A DNA stretch of 37,452 bases from CAZBZG01 sp964496245 (GTDB taxonomy: Bacteria; Planctomycetota; SZUA-567), in contig CAZBZG010000003.1 of NCBI GenBank assembly GCA_964496245.1, positions 1-37,452 on the forward strand. The letters run 5' to 3'. Below the pieces are notes generated by a model. That model saw only the letters and a program-made list of their open reading frames with translations, searched no databases and was not told the origin of the DNA. The translations under genes and the position numbers were made by a program. This document shows positions 15,567 through 23,600 of this stretch, piece after piece. Every line of letters starts with the position of its first letter. The stretch's first letter is position 1.

Positions 15567-16951
15567 CAGGACTCCTCGTCAAAGACGACACCGTCCCGCG
15601 CCAGGGTGTCGCGCAGCAGGCCGAAGTCGAGCGCGCGCGGCAGGGTCTTGCGCGCGGCTGCGAGCGCGGCTGCCGTGCCCGCGGCCTGGCCCTGAGCCAT
15701 GCAGCTCACGGTGTTGCGCGTGGACATGTGCGCATCGTGGTCCGAGGTGATCATCATGCCTGCCACGAGCAGGCCGTCGAGGCCGGCGGGCAGCAGGGCG
15801 CGCAAGGGCAGGCCGTAGGTGCCGCCGTCGCGGATCTGCAGGCGCGGGGCAGAGTCGTGGAACCCGTAGACAAAGACCTCGTCGTCGAAGTGCCGGCCCT
15901 CCAGCACGTCCTCGAGCGTCATGTCGTAATCGCACGCGATCCGCCGTCCGCGGCGGATGCAGAGGCTGGGGCTCGTGCGCGCGATGAAGGCCCGTTCGCA
16001 ACCGGGCACATACGCCCGGAAGAGCTCGACCGCCCGCCCCTGCCGCCGGCGCAGGTCGACTTCAGCTTCGGCCACCGCATCCCGGTCGGTCGGGCTGACC
16101 GGCAGCTTTAGGTTGAGCTTGATGAACATGAAGTAGTCGTCGTGCGTGGACGTGGTCACCATGGACATGCCGATGGCCTTGGCGGCTTCGTGGAAGCCCT
16201 CCGGCAATTGGCGCGCGCGGCCGTCGAGGCGCACGATCTGCCCGTCCTTGCCGCTGCGCGGTCCCTCGGCGAGCTGGGTCAGGGCGTCGTGCGTTTCCAG
16301 AAACGCGCGGTAGCGCTCCAGGCTCACGCCGCCCACACCGATGCTGTTGGCCACGGGGTAGTCGTTGGGTTCCGTGAAGTCCGCGCCCGCATACGCAGCC
16401 AGGTCGCCGTACCCGGTGGCGTCGACGAAACTGTCCGCGTAGATGGCTTCGCGGTTGGACTGCCTGGCGCCGCGGCTCTCGGCGACCACGCCGACGAGGC
16501 GCGTGCCCTCGCAGATCGCGTCCACGAGCAGGGTGTTGAGGCAGAGCGTCACCCCGGCCTCGGCCAGCAGTTCGAGCGCCACCAGCTTGTAGAGCTCGGT
16601 GTCGATGGCTGTGCAGACCGAGTCGTAGTCAAACCCCTCGGTCATGTCCGCGTGGCCGGTGGTGCCGCCCACGGCGGCGAGCCGGTCGATCAGCTCCTGG
16701 GCGAGGCCGCGCACGACCTGGCGCTTTTCTACGCCGGGAAAGGCCTTCCACAGGTTGTAGAAGCTGTGCAGTGCAGTCCCCCCTTCGACCGCGACCCCGC
16801 CCACGTAGCCCTTGGCCTCGACGAGCGCGGTCCTCGCGCCTGTGCGCGCGGCCGCCAGGGCCGCGATCACGCCGGCCGTACCCCCGCCAGCCACCACCAC
16901 ATCGAACCGCCGCACGGGCAGGCTGCGGGCAGGTTGTTCGTAGGTTTCCAT
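15566..16951 (-). CDS. FAD-dependent oxidoreductase (FAD_oxidored family)
   Basis: This 461-aa flavoprotein has an N-terminal dinucleotide-binding fold with G22-x-G24-x2-G27 and Glu45 at the end of the second strand, a GGVAVEGGTALHSFYN loop, the internal SFVDATGYGDLAAYAGADF motif, and the C-terminal flavin-closing segment AGMMITSDHDAHMSTRNT followed by MAQGQAAGTAAALAAA. This is the family common in PVC and gut bacteria, annotated as FAD-dependent oxidoreductase or fumarate-reductase-like, often in sugar catabolism. No signal peptide is seen, so it is cytoplasmic. It is the first gene of the operon that continues with the GntR regulator, Fe-S protein and dehydrogenase. The substrate is unknown. 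Confidence 0.92.
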   Translation of the reverse strand: METYEQPARSLPVRRFDVVVAGGGTAGVIAALAAARTGARTALVEAKGYVGGVAVEGGTALHSFYNLWKAFPGVEKRQVVRGLAQELIDRLAAVGGTTGHADMTEGFDYDSVCTAIDTELYKLVALELLAEAGVTLCLNTLLVDAICEGTRLVGVVAESRGARQSNREAIYADSFVDATGYGDLAAYAGADFTEPNDYPVANSIGVGGVSLERYRAFLETHDALTQLAEGPRSGKDGQIVRLDGRARQLPEGFHEAAKAIGMSMVTTSTHDDYFMFIKLNLKLPVSPTDRDAVAEAEVDLRRRQGRAVELFRAYVPGCERAFIARTSPSLCIRRGRRIACDYDMTLEDVLEGRHFDDEVFVYGFHDSAPRLQIRDGGTYGLPLRALLPAGLDGLLVAGMMITSDHDAHMSTRNTVSCMAQGQAAGTAAALAAARKTLPRALDFGLLRDTLARDGVVFDEES

Positions 16952-16977
16952 ACGAGCCGCTCCTCTGAGATCGCAAC

Positions 16978-17006
16978 ATAGTATACTTGTCAGACCAGTT
17001 TGTCAA
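16978..17006 (-). promoter_or_regulatory. promoter of the FAD-oxidoreductase operon
   Basis: On the minus strand a perfect -35 TTGACA (17006-17001) is followed by TATACT (16985-16980, 15-bp spacing) or, with 17-bp spacing, TACTAT (16983-16978). The transcript would start about 20 nt upstream of the ATG at 16951. The spacer contains the GntR operator. Confidence 0.75.
16987..16997. promoter_or_regulatory. FadR/GntR-type operator
   Basis: TTGTCAGACCA fits the FadR-subfamily consensus TNGTNNNACNA at every fixed position. It lies between the -35 and -10 boxes of the operon that encodes the FCD-type GntR regulator, so binding would block RNA polymerase. Confidence 0.75.
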
Positions 17007-17106
17007 GGCGGAAACGCCAGCGTTCCCGGTCGCCCATCCGAACGGGTGTTCAGGAGCGGACCGCATGTCGCCTCAGGGGTTGCTTCCGAATGCCTTACCG
17101 GACGGG

Positions 17107-20100
17107 CTACGCGCTTCGCACCCTGGCCCGCAGGCGGCGCGCCAGGCCGGGCAGGGCCAGGAGGATCAGTCCGACCAGCACCACGGTCGCCAGGATCAGT
17201 TGAGGACGGAACGCGGGGCCGGTCCACAGGCGCATGAGGGAGACCAGGACGAGCAGCCCGAACGACACCGGCAAACCCAGTCCCGGCCAACGGTGGTTGA
17301 CTTCCCGCAATCCCAGCACGAGCGCCAGGGCCACCAACACCTCCAGGGCGAGCGAGAGCCCGCTCGAAAGGCAGAAGAGGCGGACCTCGCCCACGGCGCT
17401 CGAAGCGGTGTCCCGGGCGAAGTAGAAGCGCTGCCCCTGGCGGAGATCCGTCATGTGGACCTCGATCGGCAGGGTGCCGGCCTGCATGCCGCGGCCGAGG
17501 GCTGTACCGCGGGCCTGGGCACGTCTGCGGCCAGCGCGATCTTTGCCCGGTCCCGCCTGCCCCGCAGGCCAGTCAGGCGCCTTCTTGTCAACCGGGGGGA
17601 TCCGGCCGGCGGTCGCTCCGATGCCATCGGCCTCTGCGTCTGGGGTGGGCGTGTGCGCGCGTTCCCCCGTCTTCTTCCGCGCCTCCTCTTCCCGGCTCTC
17701 AGGCTGCGGAGCCGGTCTGGCAATGGGCTCTGGTTTGCGCTCGGCCGGCTTCTCCTCCGGCGGGGGCGGGGGCGGGGCCGGGCGCGTTTCCAGATCAACG
17801 GACGGCTCGGCAGCTGCCGGTGCGGTTGGGGCGAGCTCATCGACGATCTCGGTTTGGACCTGGACATCCACGCGCGCGGACACCTCTCTCCCATCCGCCT
17901 TCGCGCGCTTCTCCTCCTTGCCGGCTTCGAGCTTTTCGTTGAGCCACTGCCCGATCTTGCCGCGGCGCGAACCGCGGTGCGCATGGCTGCGCTCCAGGGA
18001 TCGCTGCAGCGCCAGCTGCGAGGCGGCTTGCGCCTTCTGCTCCTTGCGCTTCTTCTGGAGTTCGCGACGGTACGCGGCCTCCGCCTTCTCCCGTTCGGCA
18101 GCAGACTGCGGCTGGGCTTGCGGCAGAGACGTTTCCCCGCCCCAGGGGACTTCTTCTTGCTGGAGTTCGAACTGCGTCTCGATCCGCTGAACATTGCGCT
18201 TGGTGGCCTTCTGTCGCGAGTACGCCTCGCTCTTGAGCGAGGCCAGCACCTTGTCCTTGCCGAAGGTGAACCAGCTGTCCGTTTTTCGCTTCTGATACCG
18301 CAGCTGCTGCCAGTTGTCGGTGAATGCGGTGAGCGCCTGCGTATTTCCATGCCTGCGCAAATTCTCCACGATCTTGTCATTGGGAAGCCAAGCCACGTGG
18401 CTGTCGCGGTACAGGGCCAGGGCATGGTCCGCCGGTCCGCCCTCGCGCAGTTCAAAGGCGATGATCTCGTCCTCCGGCCCGGTGTCGCCGGCCTCGGCCA
18501 CATACCCGTACCGGCCGGCAGCGCCCGGGATCTCGAAGATCTTGTCATCGCTGATCAGGCCTGCACCGCCCTGATACAGATCCTGGAGCGACGTGGGCAT
18601 GGTGCCGTAGTACTGCTCGGAAGCGTACATCTGAATGCTTAGACCGATCTGGCGGAGGTTGCTCGAGCTGTTCGCGCGCCGGGCTGCCTCGCGCGCCTTC
18701 TGGGTGACCGGCAGGAGCAAGCCCGCGACAATGCCGAGAATGACAAGCGCCCCCACGACCTGGAGCGCACCGCGCCAGCGCACGCGCGCGCGGTCGCGGC
18801 GGGCCAGGTGCTGGACCGCGCGCCACGCGAGAAACAGGGCCCCGCCCACGAGAAGCAGAACAAAGGCCGCCTTGAACACCCACACCAGGAGCGCCCAGAG
18901 AACCCCCAGGATCATCCAGACGAGCGCCCACAGGGCGGCGAGCAGCTCCCATACGAGGGTGATCAGCCGGCTCGAGAGGCTCTGCCGGCCTTGCCGCAAG
19001 AGCAGGTTGCCGCTGTGATGCACGAGATCGTAGCGCTCCGGCAGGTACAGCTCCCAGCCCATCTGTTCCACGCGCATGTTGCTCTGCCCGCCGCGCGCGT
19101 CAGCGATGTCCCGTAGCGTCGGGCTCTGCAGGTCGAGGCTCGCATACCCGAAGGAGCGTTCGAGCGCCTGGATGTACACGATGTCCAGTCGGAAGTCCTT
19201 GGCTGTGATGTTGAACCCGGTGAGCGGTACGAGCAGCCGGCCCTCGGCCTGGTCGTACACGGGCTTGATGGGAAGAGCCGTGCCGGTGCTCCGGGCGTAC
19301 GTGCTCCAGAGTTGGGCGCCCCGGGGAAGCTCGACATCGAGGAACTGCTGCGTGCCGGGATTCTGGACCTGGCAGCTCAGCTTGGTGAGCAGCTTGCCGT
19401 CCCGGGTGATCCGGCTGACGAGCCGGCAATCGGTGGCCCTGGCCGCCCGCCGCGCCCCGCTCGTGACGCTGGTGGCCTCGAGCGTGAGTTTGGCAGCAGC
19501 CGAGTGGAACCGGTAGGCCAGCACGGGTTGACGCTCGGGGGTTTCGGCAGCCGGAAGCGGACGGCGGAGAAACCGGCTCTGGCCCGCTTCCTGGATCTCC
19601 AGATCGGAATGTCCGGCTGCATCGATGCGTTTGACTACGAGCAATTCGCCAGCCACGCGCGACGCGTCCATGACACGGATCGGCTCCAGCTGCACCGCAG
19701 CAGCACCTCCGTGCATGGGTGTGGGCTTCTCGCACAGGAGACGCACCGGGGGAAGGTCGTAGCGGCGCGAGGGGAACGTGACGGTCACGCATTCGCCCTC
19801 TTCCCGCACGTGCTCGGCCCGGAACGCGGCCTCCGCCTGGTCGGAGGCGACCGGGGCCAGGCGGGTCAGGCGGAAGCCCCGCGGCAACGCAAACGACAGG
19901 GCGCCCACCCCGCCGCGTTTCAGCTCAAAGGAGAGCGTGCCGGCGAGCTGGACGCGGCCGCGGCTGACCGTGACCACGAGGTCTTCGTCGACGCGAAGGA
20001 CCGGCTGGATGCGCTGGCGCGAAAGCGGGAGGACCTCGGCGGATTCGCGATAGACAAAGAAGCGTTCCGCCGGTCGCGGCGGCCGCGAGAGCGGGGGCGG

Positions 20101-22164
20101 AAGCTTGGCGGCTGTCCGCGACCGCTCATGGGGCTTGTGCATGCGGCGCTGCAGGTGCGGCCAGGCCTCGCCGAGCCGCATGTCCTCCATGCCCGCTTCG
20201 ACCACGGCCTCCGCCTCGCCGGCCGTGAGATGCCACCCCCGGCCCGGATGGACAGCGAGACCCCCGCGGAAGCGCGTGGCATCCAGGACCACGGGCAACC
20301 GCAGATCGAGCGCACGCACGGTGTCGGCGAGCTCCCGGGTGGCCCGGACATACACCCGCGCATCCGCGCGCAAGGCCTCCTCGAGCTGAATCGACAGAAG
20401 GCCCGTACGCGGGTTGTAGTTCCAGTCCTTGACCGCTGCCGCCTCCACTTCCTGAATGGCCAAGTCCGTCTCGAGCTGGAGGCGGTGCTGGAAGATGGCT
20501 GCGCGCCGCACGCGCACGGCCACGAAGATCCGCTGGTGCAACGCGCTCTCGCCCACCTCGACCTCGCTGAGCGCTGCCGCCCAGACCGTGGGCGGGATCG
20601 GCTCTAGATCGAGCCGCAGACCGGTCGGCGGCTGGTCGCCGGAAAGCGCCGCGCTGGCCGGCTTGAGCCAGTCGGCCAGTTCTCCCACATCGACCTGCTC
20701 GAGCCCCGGGGGCTCGCCCCGGCGGATCAGGTCTGTGCCCTTCTGCGGCTGGAAGGCGAGCGTGTAGCGAACGCGCCCGGCACCCTCCGGCCGCATGACA
20801 GGCGCCGGCCAGGGCGTTTCGCCCCTGGACAGGTCTGCTTCGAACTGCATGGTGCACGCCTCGCGGACGGGACGCGCCGTGTCGATTGTCAGACGGTCGC
20901 CTTTCTGGTGCCACTGCCGTACCTGCGGGCCGGTCAGGGCCAGAACGCGCAGACCGGGCGTCAGAACGCACGACAGCCGCGACGTACCGCCCGACCGCAC
21001 CCGCACGGCGAGCCGCCCCCGGAGGACGAGGCCGTGCTCCCAGACCTCTACGCGCTCGGCCAGCTCCGCATCAAAGCGGAATGGCTCCTTGAGCATCTCC
21101 AGCGTTGCCGTGGCCCCGGGCTTGGTGACCGACACGGCCGGCAGCCCCTCGCGGCTGGCCGCATGTCCGCCCGTGACCGACAGCACGCGCACGCGCAGGT
21201 CGGCAGCGCTCTGGAGCTGCAGACTTCCCGCGGTCTGCGTGGCTTCCGCGAGTCTCGGCAGAACCACGCGCACGCGCTCGGCCTCGACGTCCAGCGCACG
21301 CGTACACACGAGCGTCAGCGTGAACTGTTCGCGGGCGGTGGAACGCGTGAGCGCGAGGCGATTGGGCTTGTCGGACGCGTACGTCCGCGCGACCGGCCGC
21401 CACCCCTGGAGATCCGATCCCGTGAGCTCGAGCGGCGCCCAGCCAGGGGGGAGAATCAGATGCAGCCTGCGGCCCGCGCCGTCGAGCAGTCGGCAGGCGG
21501 CGGTGGCGGTAAGACGAATCGCTCCCTCGCCCACGTGGAGTTCGCCGTCCAGCCGAACCACCACCCGCGGCGCATGGTCGGTCCGCCGCGTTTCCGGGGC
21601 CAGGCGCAGGCGGAGGGGGGCACGACTCTGTACGAGGATCTCGATCTCGGTATGGGTCTGGCGATACGTGGTACGGACGGCATGGGGTTTATCGCAGGCT
21701 GCCTGCACGCGTTCGCCGGGCACACGGATGCGCACGGTCTGCTCGGCGCCCTGGGGCGCGGGCAGCACGACGTGCCGCTCGTCCCCGCGGCGCACGACCG
21801 GAAGCGAGAAGTCCACGCGAACCGCAAACGTGCCAGGCCTGCGCACCGCTGCGGTCAGGCCTTCTGCGCTCCGGCTCACCACGACATGCCGGTCTGCCTC
21901 GATCCGCGCCGGCCGCATGCCGCCGGAGACCAGGAGCGCGTTCTGCCATCCGGTACCCGTACTTCGCAGGCGGAACGTACACCGGGCGTGGACATGATCG
22001 CCCTCCACGGAGCCGGTGAGCGCACCGGAGGTGATTGCGAGCACGGGCGCACGCGGACGCACAACCTTCTCACCAGAGTGGCCGATGCCGCCGGCCAGGA
22101 GCAGCGAGGCGGCAACGCCCAGCCACACGCCACAGCGGCAGGATCGGCAGGCGCGTGCATTCAT
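17107..22164 (-). CDS. giant envelope protein with inserted pseudopilin-like segment
   Basis: This 1685-aa protein is the last gene of the three-gene operon. I chose the ATG at 22164 (GGAGGAG 8 nt upstream; ATGA overlap with the previous stop). Order: signal peptide (1-31); exported beta-rich region with repeated modules carrying a P-x-G...V-x-G...W core (for example LPPGWAPLELTGSDLQGW); a juxtamembrane domain (about 890-1062) paralogous to that of the 1305-aa protein; two long hydrophobic helices (about 1067-1113); a pilin-like helix and head (1132-1260) with LLPVTQKAREAARR and SNLRQIGLSIQMYA, and a YRDSHVAWL end like the H-X9-DG tail; a Lys/Glu/Gln-rich coiled coil (about 1350-1425); a Pro-rich stretch; and three C-terminal helices (about 1595-1677). 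The prepilin peptidase site (G-F-T-x-x-E) is absent, so the pilin part is not expected to be processed. Function unknown. Confidence 0.88.
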   Translation of the reverse strand: MNARACRSCRCGVWLGVAASLLLAGGIGHSGEKVVRPRAPVLAITSGALTGSVEGDHVHARCTFRLRSTGTGWQNALLVSGGMRPARIEADRHVVVSRSAEGLTAAVRRPGTFAVRVDFSLPVVRRGDERHVVLPAPQGAEQTVRIRVPGERVQAACDKPHAVRTTYRQTHTEIEILVQSRAPLRLRLAPETRRTDHAPRVVVRLDGELHVGEGAIRLTATAACRLLDGAGRRLHLILPPGWAPLELTGSDLQGWRPVARTYASDKPNRLALTRSTAREQFTLTLVCTRALDVEAERVRVVLPRLAEATQTAGSLQLQSAADLRVRVLSVTGGHAASREGLPAVSVTKPGATATLEMLKEPFRFDAELAERVEVWEHGLVLRGRLAVRVRSGGTSRLSCVLTPGLRVLALTGPQVRQWHQKGDRLTIDTARPVREACTMQFEADLSRGETPWPAPVMRPEGAGRVRYTLAFQPQKGTDLIRRGEPPGLEQVDVGELADWLKPASAALSGDQPPTGLRLDLEPIPPTVWAAALSEVEVGESALHQRIFVAVRVRRAAIFQHRLQLETDLAIQEVEAAAVKDWNYNPRTGLLSIQLEEALRADARVYVRATRELADTVRALDLRLPVVLDATRFRGGLAVHPGRGWHLTAGEAEAVVEAGMEDMRLGEAWPHLQRRMHKPHERSRTAAKLPPPLSRPPRPAERFFVYRESAEVLPLSRQRIQPVLRVDEDLVVTVSRGRVQLAGTLSFELKRGGVGALSFALPRGFRLTRLAPVASDQAEAAFRAEHVREEGECVTVTFPSRRYDLPPVRLLCEKPTPMHGGAAAVQLEPIRVMDASRVAGELLVVKRIDAAGHSDLEIQEAGQSRFLRRPLPAAETPERQPVLAYRFHSAAAKLTLEATSVTSGARRAARATDCRLVSRITRDGKLLTKLSCQVQNPGTQQFLDVELPRGAQLWSTYARSTGTALPIKPVYDQAEGRLLVPLTGFNITAKDFRLDIVYIQALERSFGYASLDLQSPTLRDIADARGGQSNMRVEQMGWELYLPERYDLVHHSGNLLLRQGRQSLSSRLITLVWELLAALWALVWMILGVLWALLVWVFKAAFVLLLVGGALFLAWRAVQHLARRDRARVRWRGALQVVGALVILGIVAGLLLPVTQKAREAARRANSSSNLRQIGLSIQMYASEQYYGTMPTSLQDLYQGGAGLISDDKIFEIPGAAGRYGYVAEAGDTGPEDEIIAFELREGGPADHALALYRDSHVAWLPNDKIVENLRRHGNTQALTAFTDNWQQLRYQKRKTDSWFTFGKDKVLASLKSEAYSRQKATKRNVQRIETQFELQQEEVPWGGETSLPQAQPQSAAEREKAEAAYRRELQKKRKEQKAQAASQLALQRSLERSHAHRGSRRGKIGQWLNEKLEAGKEEKRAKADGREVSARVDVQVQTEIVDELAPTAPAAAEPSVDLETRPAPPPPPPEEKPAERKPEPIARPAPQPESREEEARKKTGERAHTPTPDAEADGIGATAGRIPPVDKKAPDWPAGQAGPGKDRAGRRRAQARGTALGRGMQAGTLPIEVHMTDLRQGQRFYFARDTASSAVGEVRLFCLSSGLSLALEVLVALALVLGLREVNHRWPGLGLPVSFGLLVLVSLMRLWTGPAFRPQLILATVVLVGLILLALPGLARRLRARVRSA

Positions 22165-23600
22165 TCGGCCGGCTCCTCCACTGCCACTGGCTGCCTGATT
22201 CCCGCGGCCTCCGGCCGGACGCAGAGGATCCACAGCCTCCGTTGCGGGCTCTTTGGCGCTCGGTCAGACGGACGTGCCTGTCCGGACGCGCGGGAAGGTG
22301 GCGGCGTCTGCTCGAGGTCGGCATCGCTTGCGGATCCAGTGTCGCATGCAAAGCCGGCGACCCGGTCGAGCCACCCGGTCGACCATTCGCCGAGCACCAC
22401 CGCCCGTGCCGTGGGCACGGTGAGTGCGGTGGCCATGCGAAAGCTGCGGACCCCCGGCAGCTCGACCGGGCCGGCCCGGGTCTCGACGGAGGCGGCGCCA
22501 GGCACAAGCGCGGCATGCGCGAGTTCCACGCGGCCTTGCGCCCGTTTGACGGATCGTTCGTCCTGCACGGAAACCGCGTCCGCGCGTTGGAAGGCGACCG
22601 TGCCGGACTGGAAGGCATCCAGACGCTTGAGCTGCGGGGCGGCCCAGGCCGGGGGCCTGTCCGGGTCCTGCGCCTGCCCGTCGGGTTCGCGTGCCGGCTG
22701 GGTCGCGCCCGGCTTGTAGGCGCCCACGTACGCGCGGGTCGCGCTGGCTCTCTTCCACACGGTTTCGATCGCGTTCGGCCCGCCCCTGACGTGTTCGACC
22801 TGCAGCAGGCGGCTCGATGCGAGCAGCTGCTGCAGCACAGCGGGGTCCACGAACGGATAGGTCGACTCGTTCGTGGCCTTGAGCTGCCGCACCGCGTTGG
22901 CCGGTGCCTCCACCAGGCGGAGCGTTGCCTGCAGAACCATCGGGGACTGTTCTGGCTGCTGCCGCTCTTCGACCGCCCCCGGCGGTTCCGGCCGGGCGAG
23001 CGAGGCTGGTTCGGCCAGCGGCTGGACATGCACGAGCCACATGAGCTGCCCCGCCCCTTGCGCCGGGCCGGCCAGCATCTCGGTGTGTTCGGCCCGCACG
23101 AGCGCCGTGCGGTCGAACGACAGGCGCCGGCTTGTGGACGCGTGGATCCCGCCCGCCGGGGTCCGGCACACGCCGGCCCCAGGACACCGCACCACAGCGT
23201 CCAGATGAAGCTTGACCGCGAGACGCGCGCCAGCAGGGACCACGCGGACCTCGAGCGTCAGCCTGTCCGTCGCCAATTCGGTTTCCGGCAGAGGCCCCCC
23301 CAGGCTCGGGGTGTATCCCGTGATGGCCTCTTCTCGAAGCTTGGCCTCCAACTGCGCGGATTCGCCCCCTTCGATCAAGACGGCGGCGGCCAGGAGATGT
23401 CTGACGCGGCCCGCGCGCAAGGCGGATTCGATCCGGCTCATCTGCGCCTCGGTTCTTCCGCCAGCCGCCCTGTCCCGCTGGAGCCGGGCCACGAGCGCGG
23501 GAGGCGCGCACAGCGCCTCGACCGAGACCTGGTAGGTGCCCGCGCGTCCGTGCGCGGCTGCGAGCAGCACAAGGGGCACAAAAAGGGTCCACCGGTTCAT
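22161..23600 (-). CDS. exported protein with two degenerate secretin-like halves
   Basis: This 479-aa protein begins with a signal peptide (MNRWTLFVPLVLLAAAHGRAG). I infer two tandem degenerate secretin-type beta-domains. In the first, LTLEVRVVPAGARLAVKLHL, then a STSRRLSFDRTALV strand and LMWLVHVQPL follow the order of secretin C-domains. In the second, MVLQATLRLVEAP, a PAVLQQLLASSRLLQVEHV segment and FRMATALTVPTARAVVLGEW echo the secretin sequence ending in a T-x-V-x-DGQTVVLGG-like strand, although the DGQ and final glycines are lost. It is too short and too divergent to be a standard outer-membrane secretin. It overlaps both neighbours by 4 nt (ATGA), so the three products are made together. 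The secretin reading is an inference from pattern only. Confidence 0.85.
   Translation of the reverse strand: MNRWTLFVPLVLLAAAHGRAGTYQVSVEALCAPPALVARLQRDRAAGGRTEAQMSRIESALRAGRVRHLLAAAVLIEGGESAQLEAKLREEAITGYTPSLGGPLPETELATDRLTLEVRVVPAGARLAVKLHLDAVVRCPGAGVCRTPAGGIHASTSRRLSFDRTALVRAEHTEMLAGPAQGAGQLMWLVHVQPLAEPASLARPEPPGAVEERQQPEQSPMVLQATLRLVEAPANAVRQLKATNESTYPFVDPAVLQQLLASSRLLQVEHVRGGPNAIETVWKRASATRAYVGAYKPGATQPAREPDGQAQDPDRPPAWAAPQLKRLDAFQSGTVAFQRADAVSVQDERSVKRAQGRVELAHAALVPGAASVETRAGPVELPGVRSFRMATALTVPTARAVVLGEWSTGWLDRVAGFACDTGSASDADLEQTPPPSRASGQARPSDRAPKSPQRRLWILCVRPEAAGIRQPVAVEEPAE

Noticed and set aside
20908..22719. 603-codon open frame on the plus strand
   Set aside because: It is antisense to two overlapping genes of the operon and has no recognisable features.
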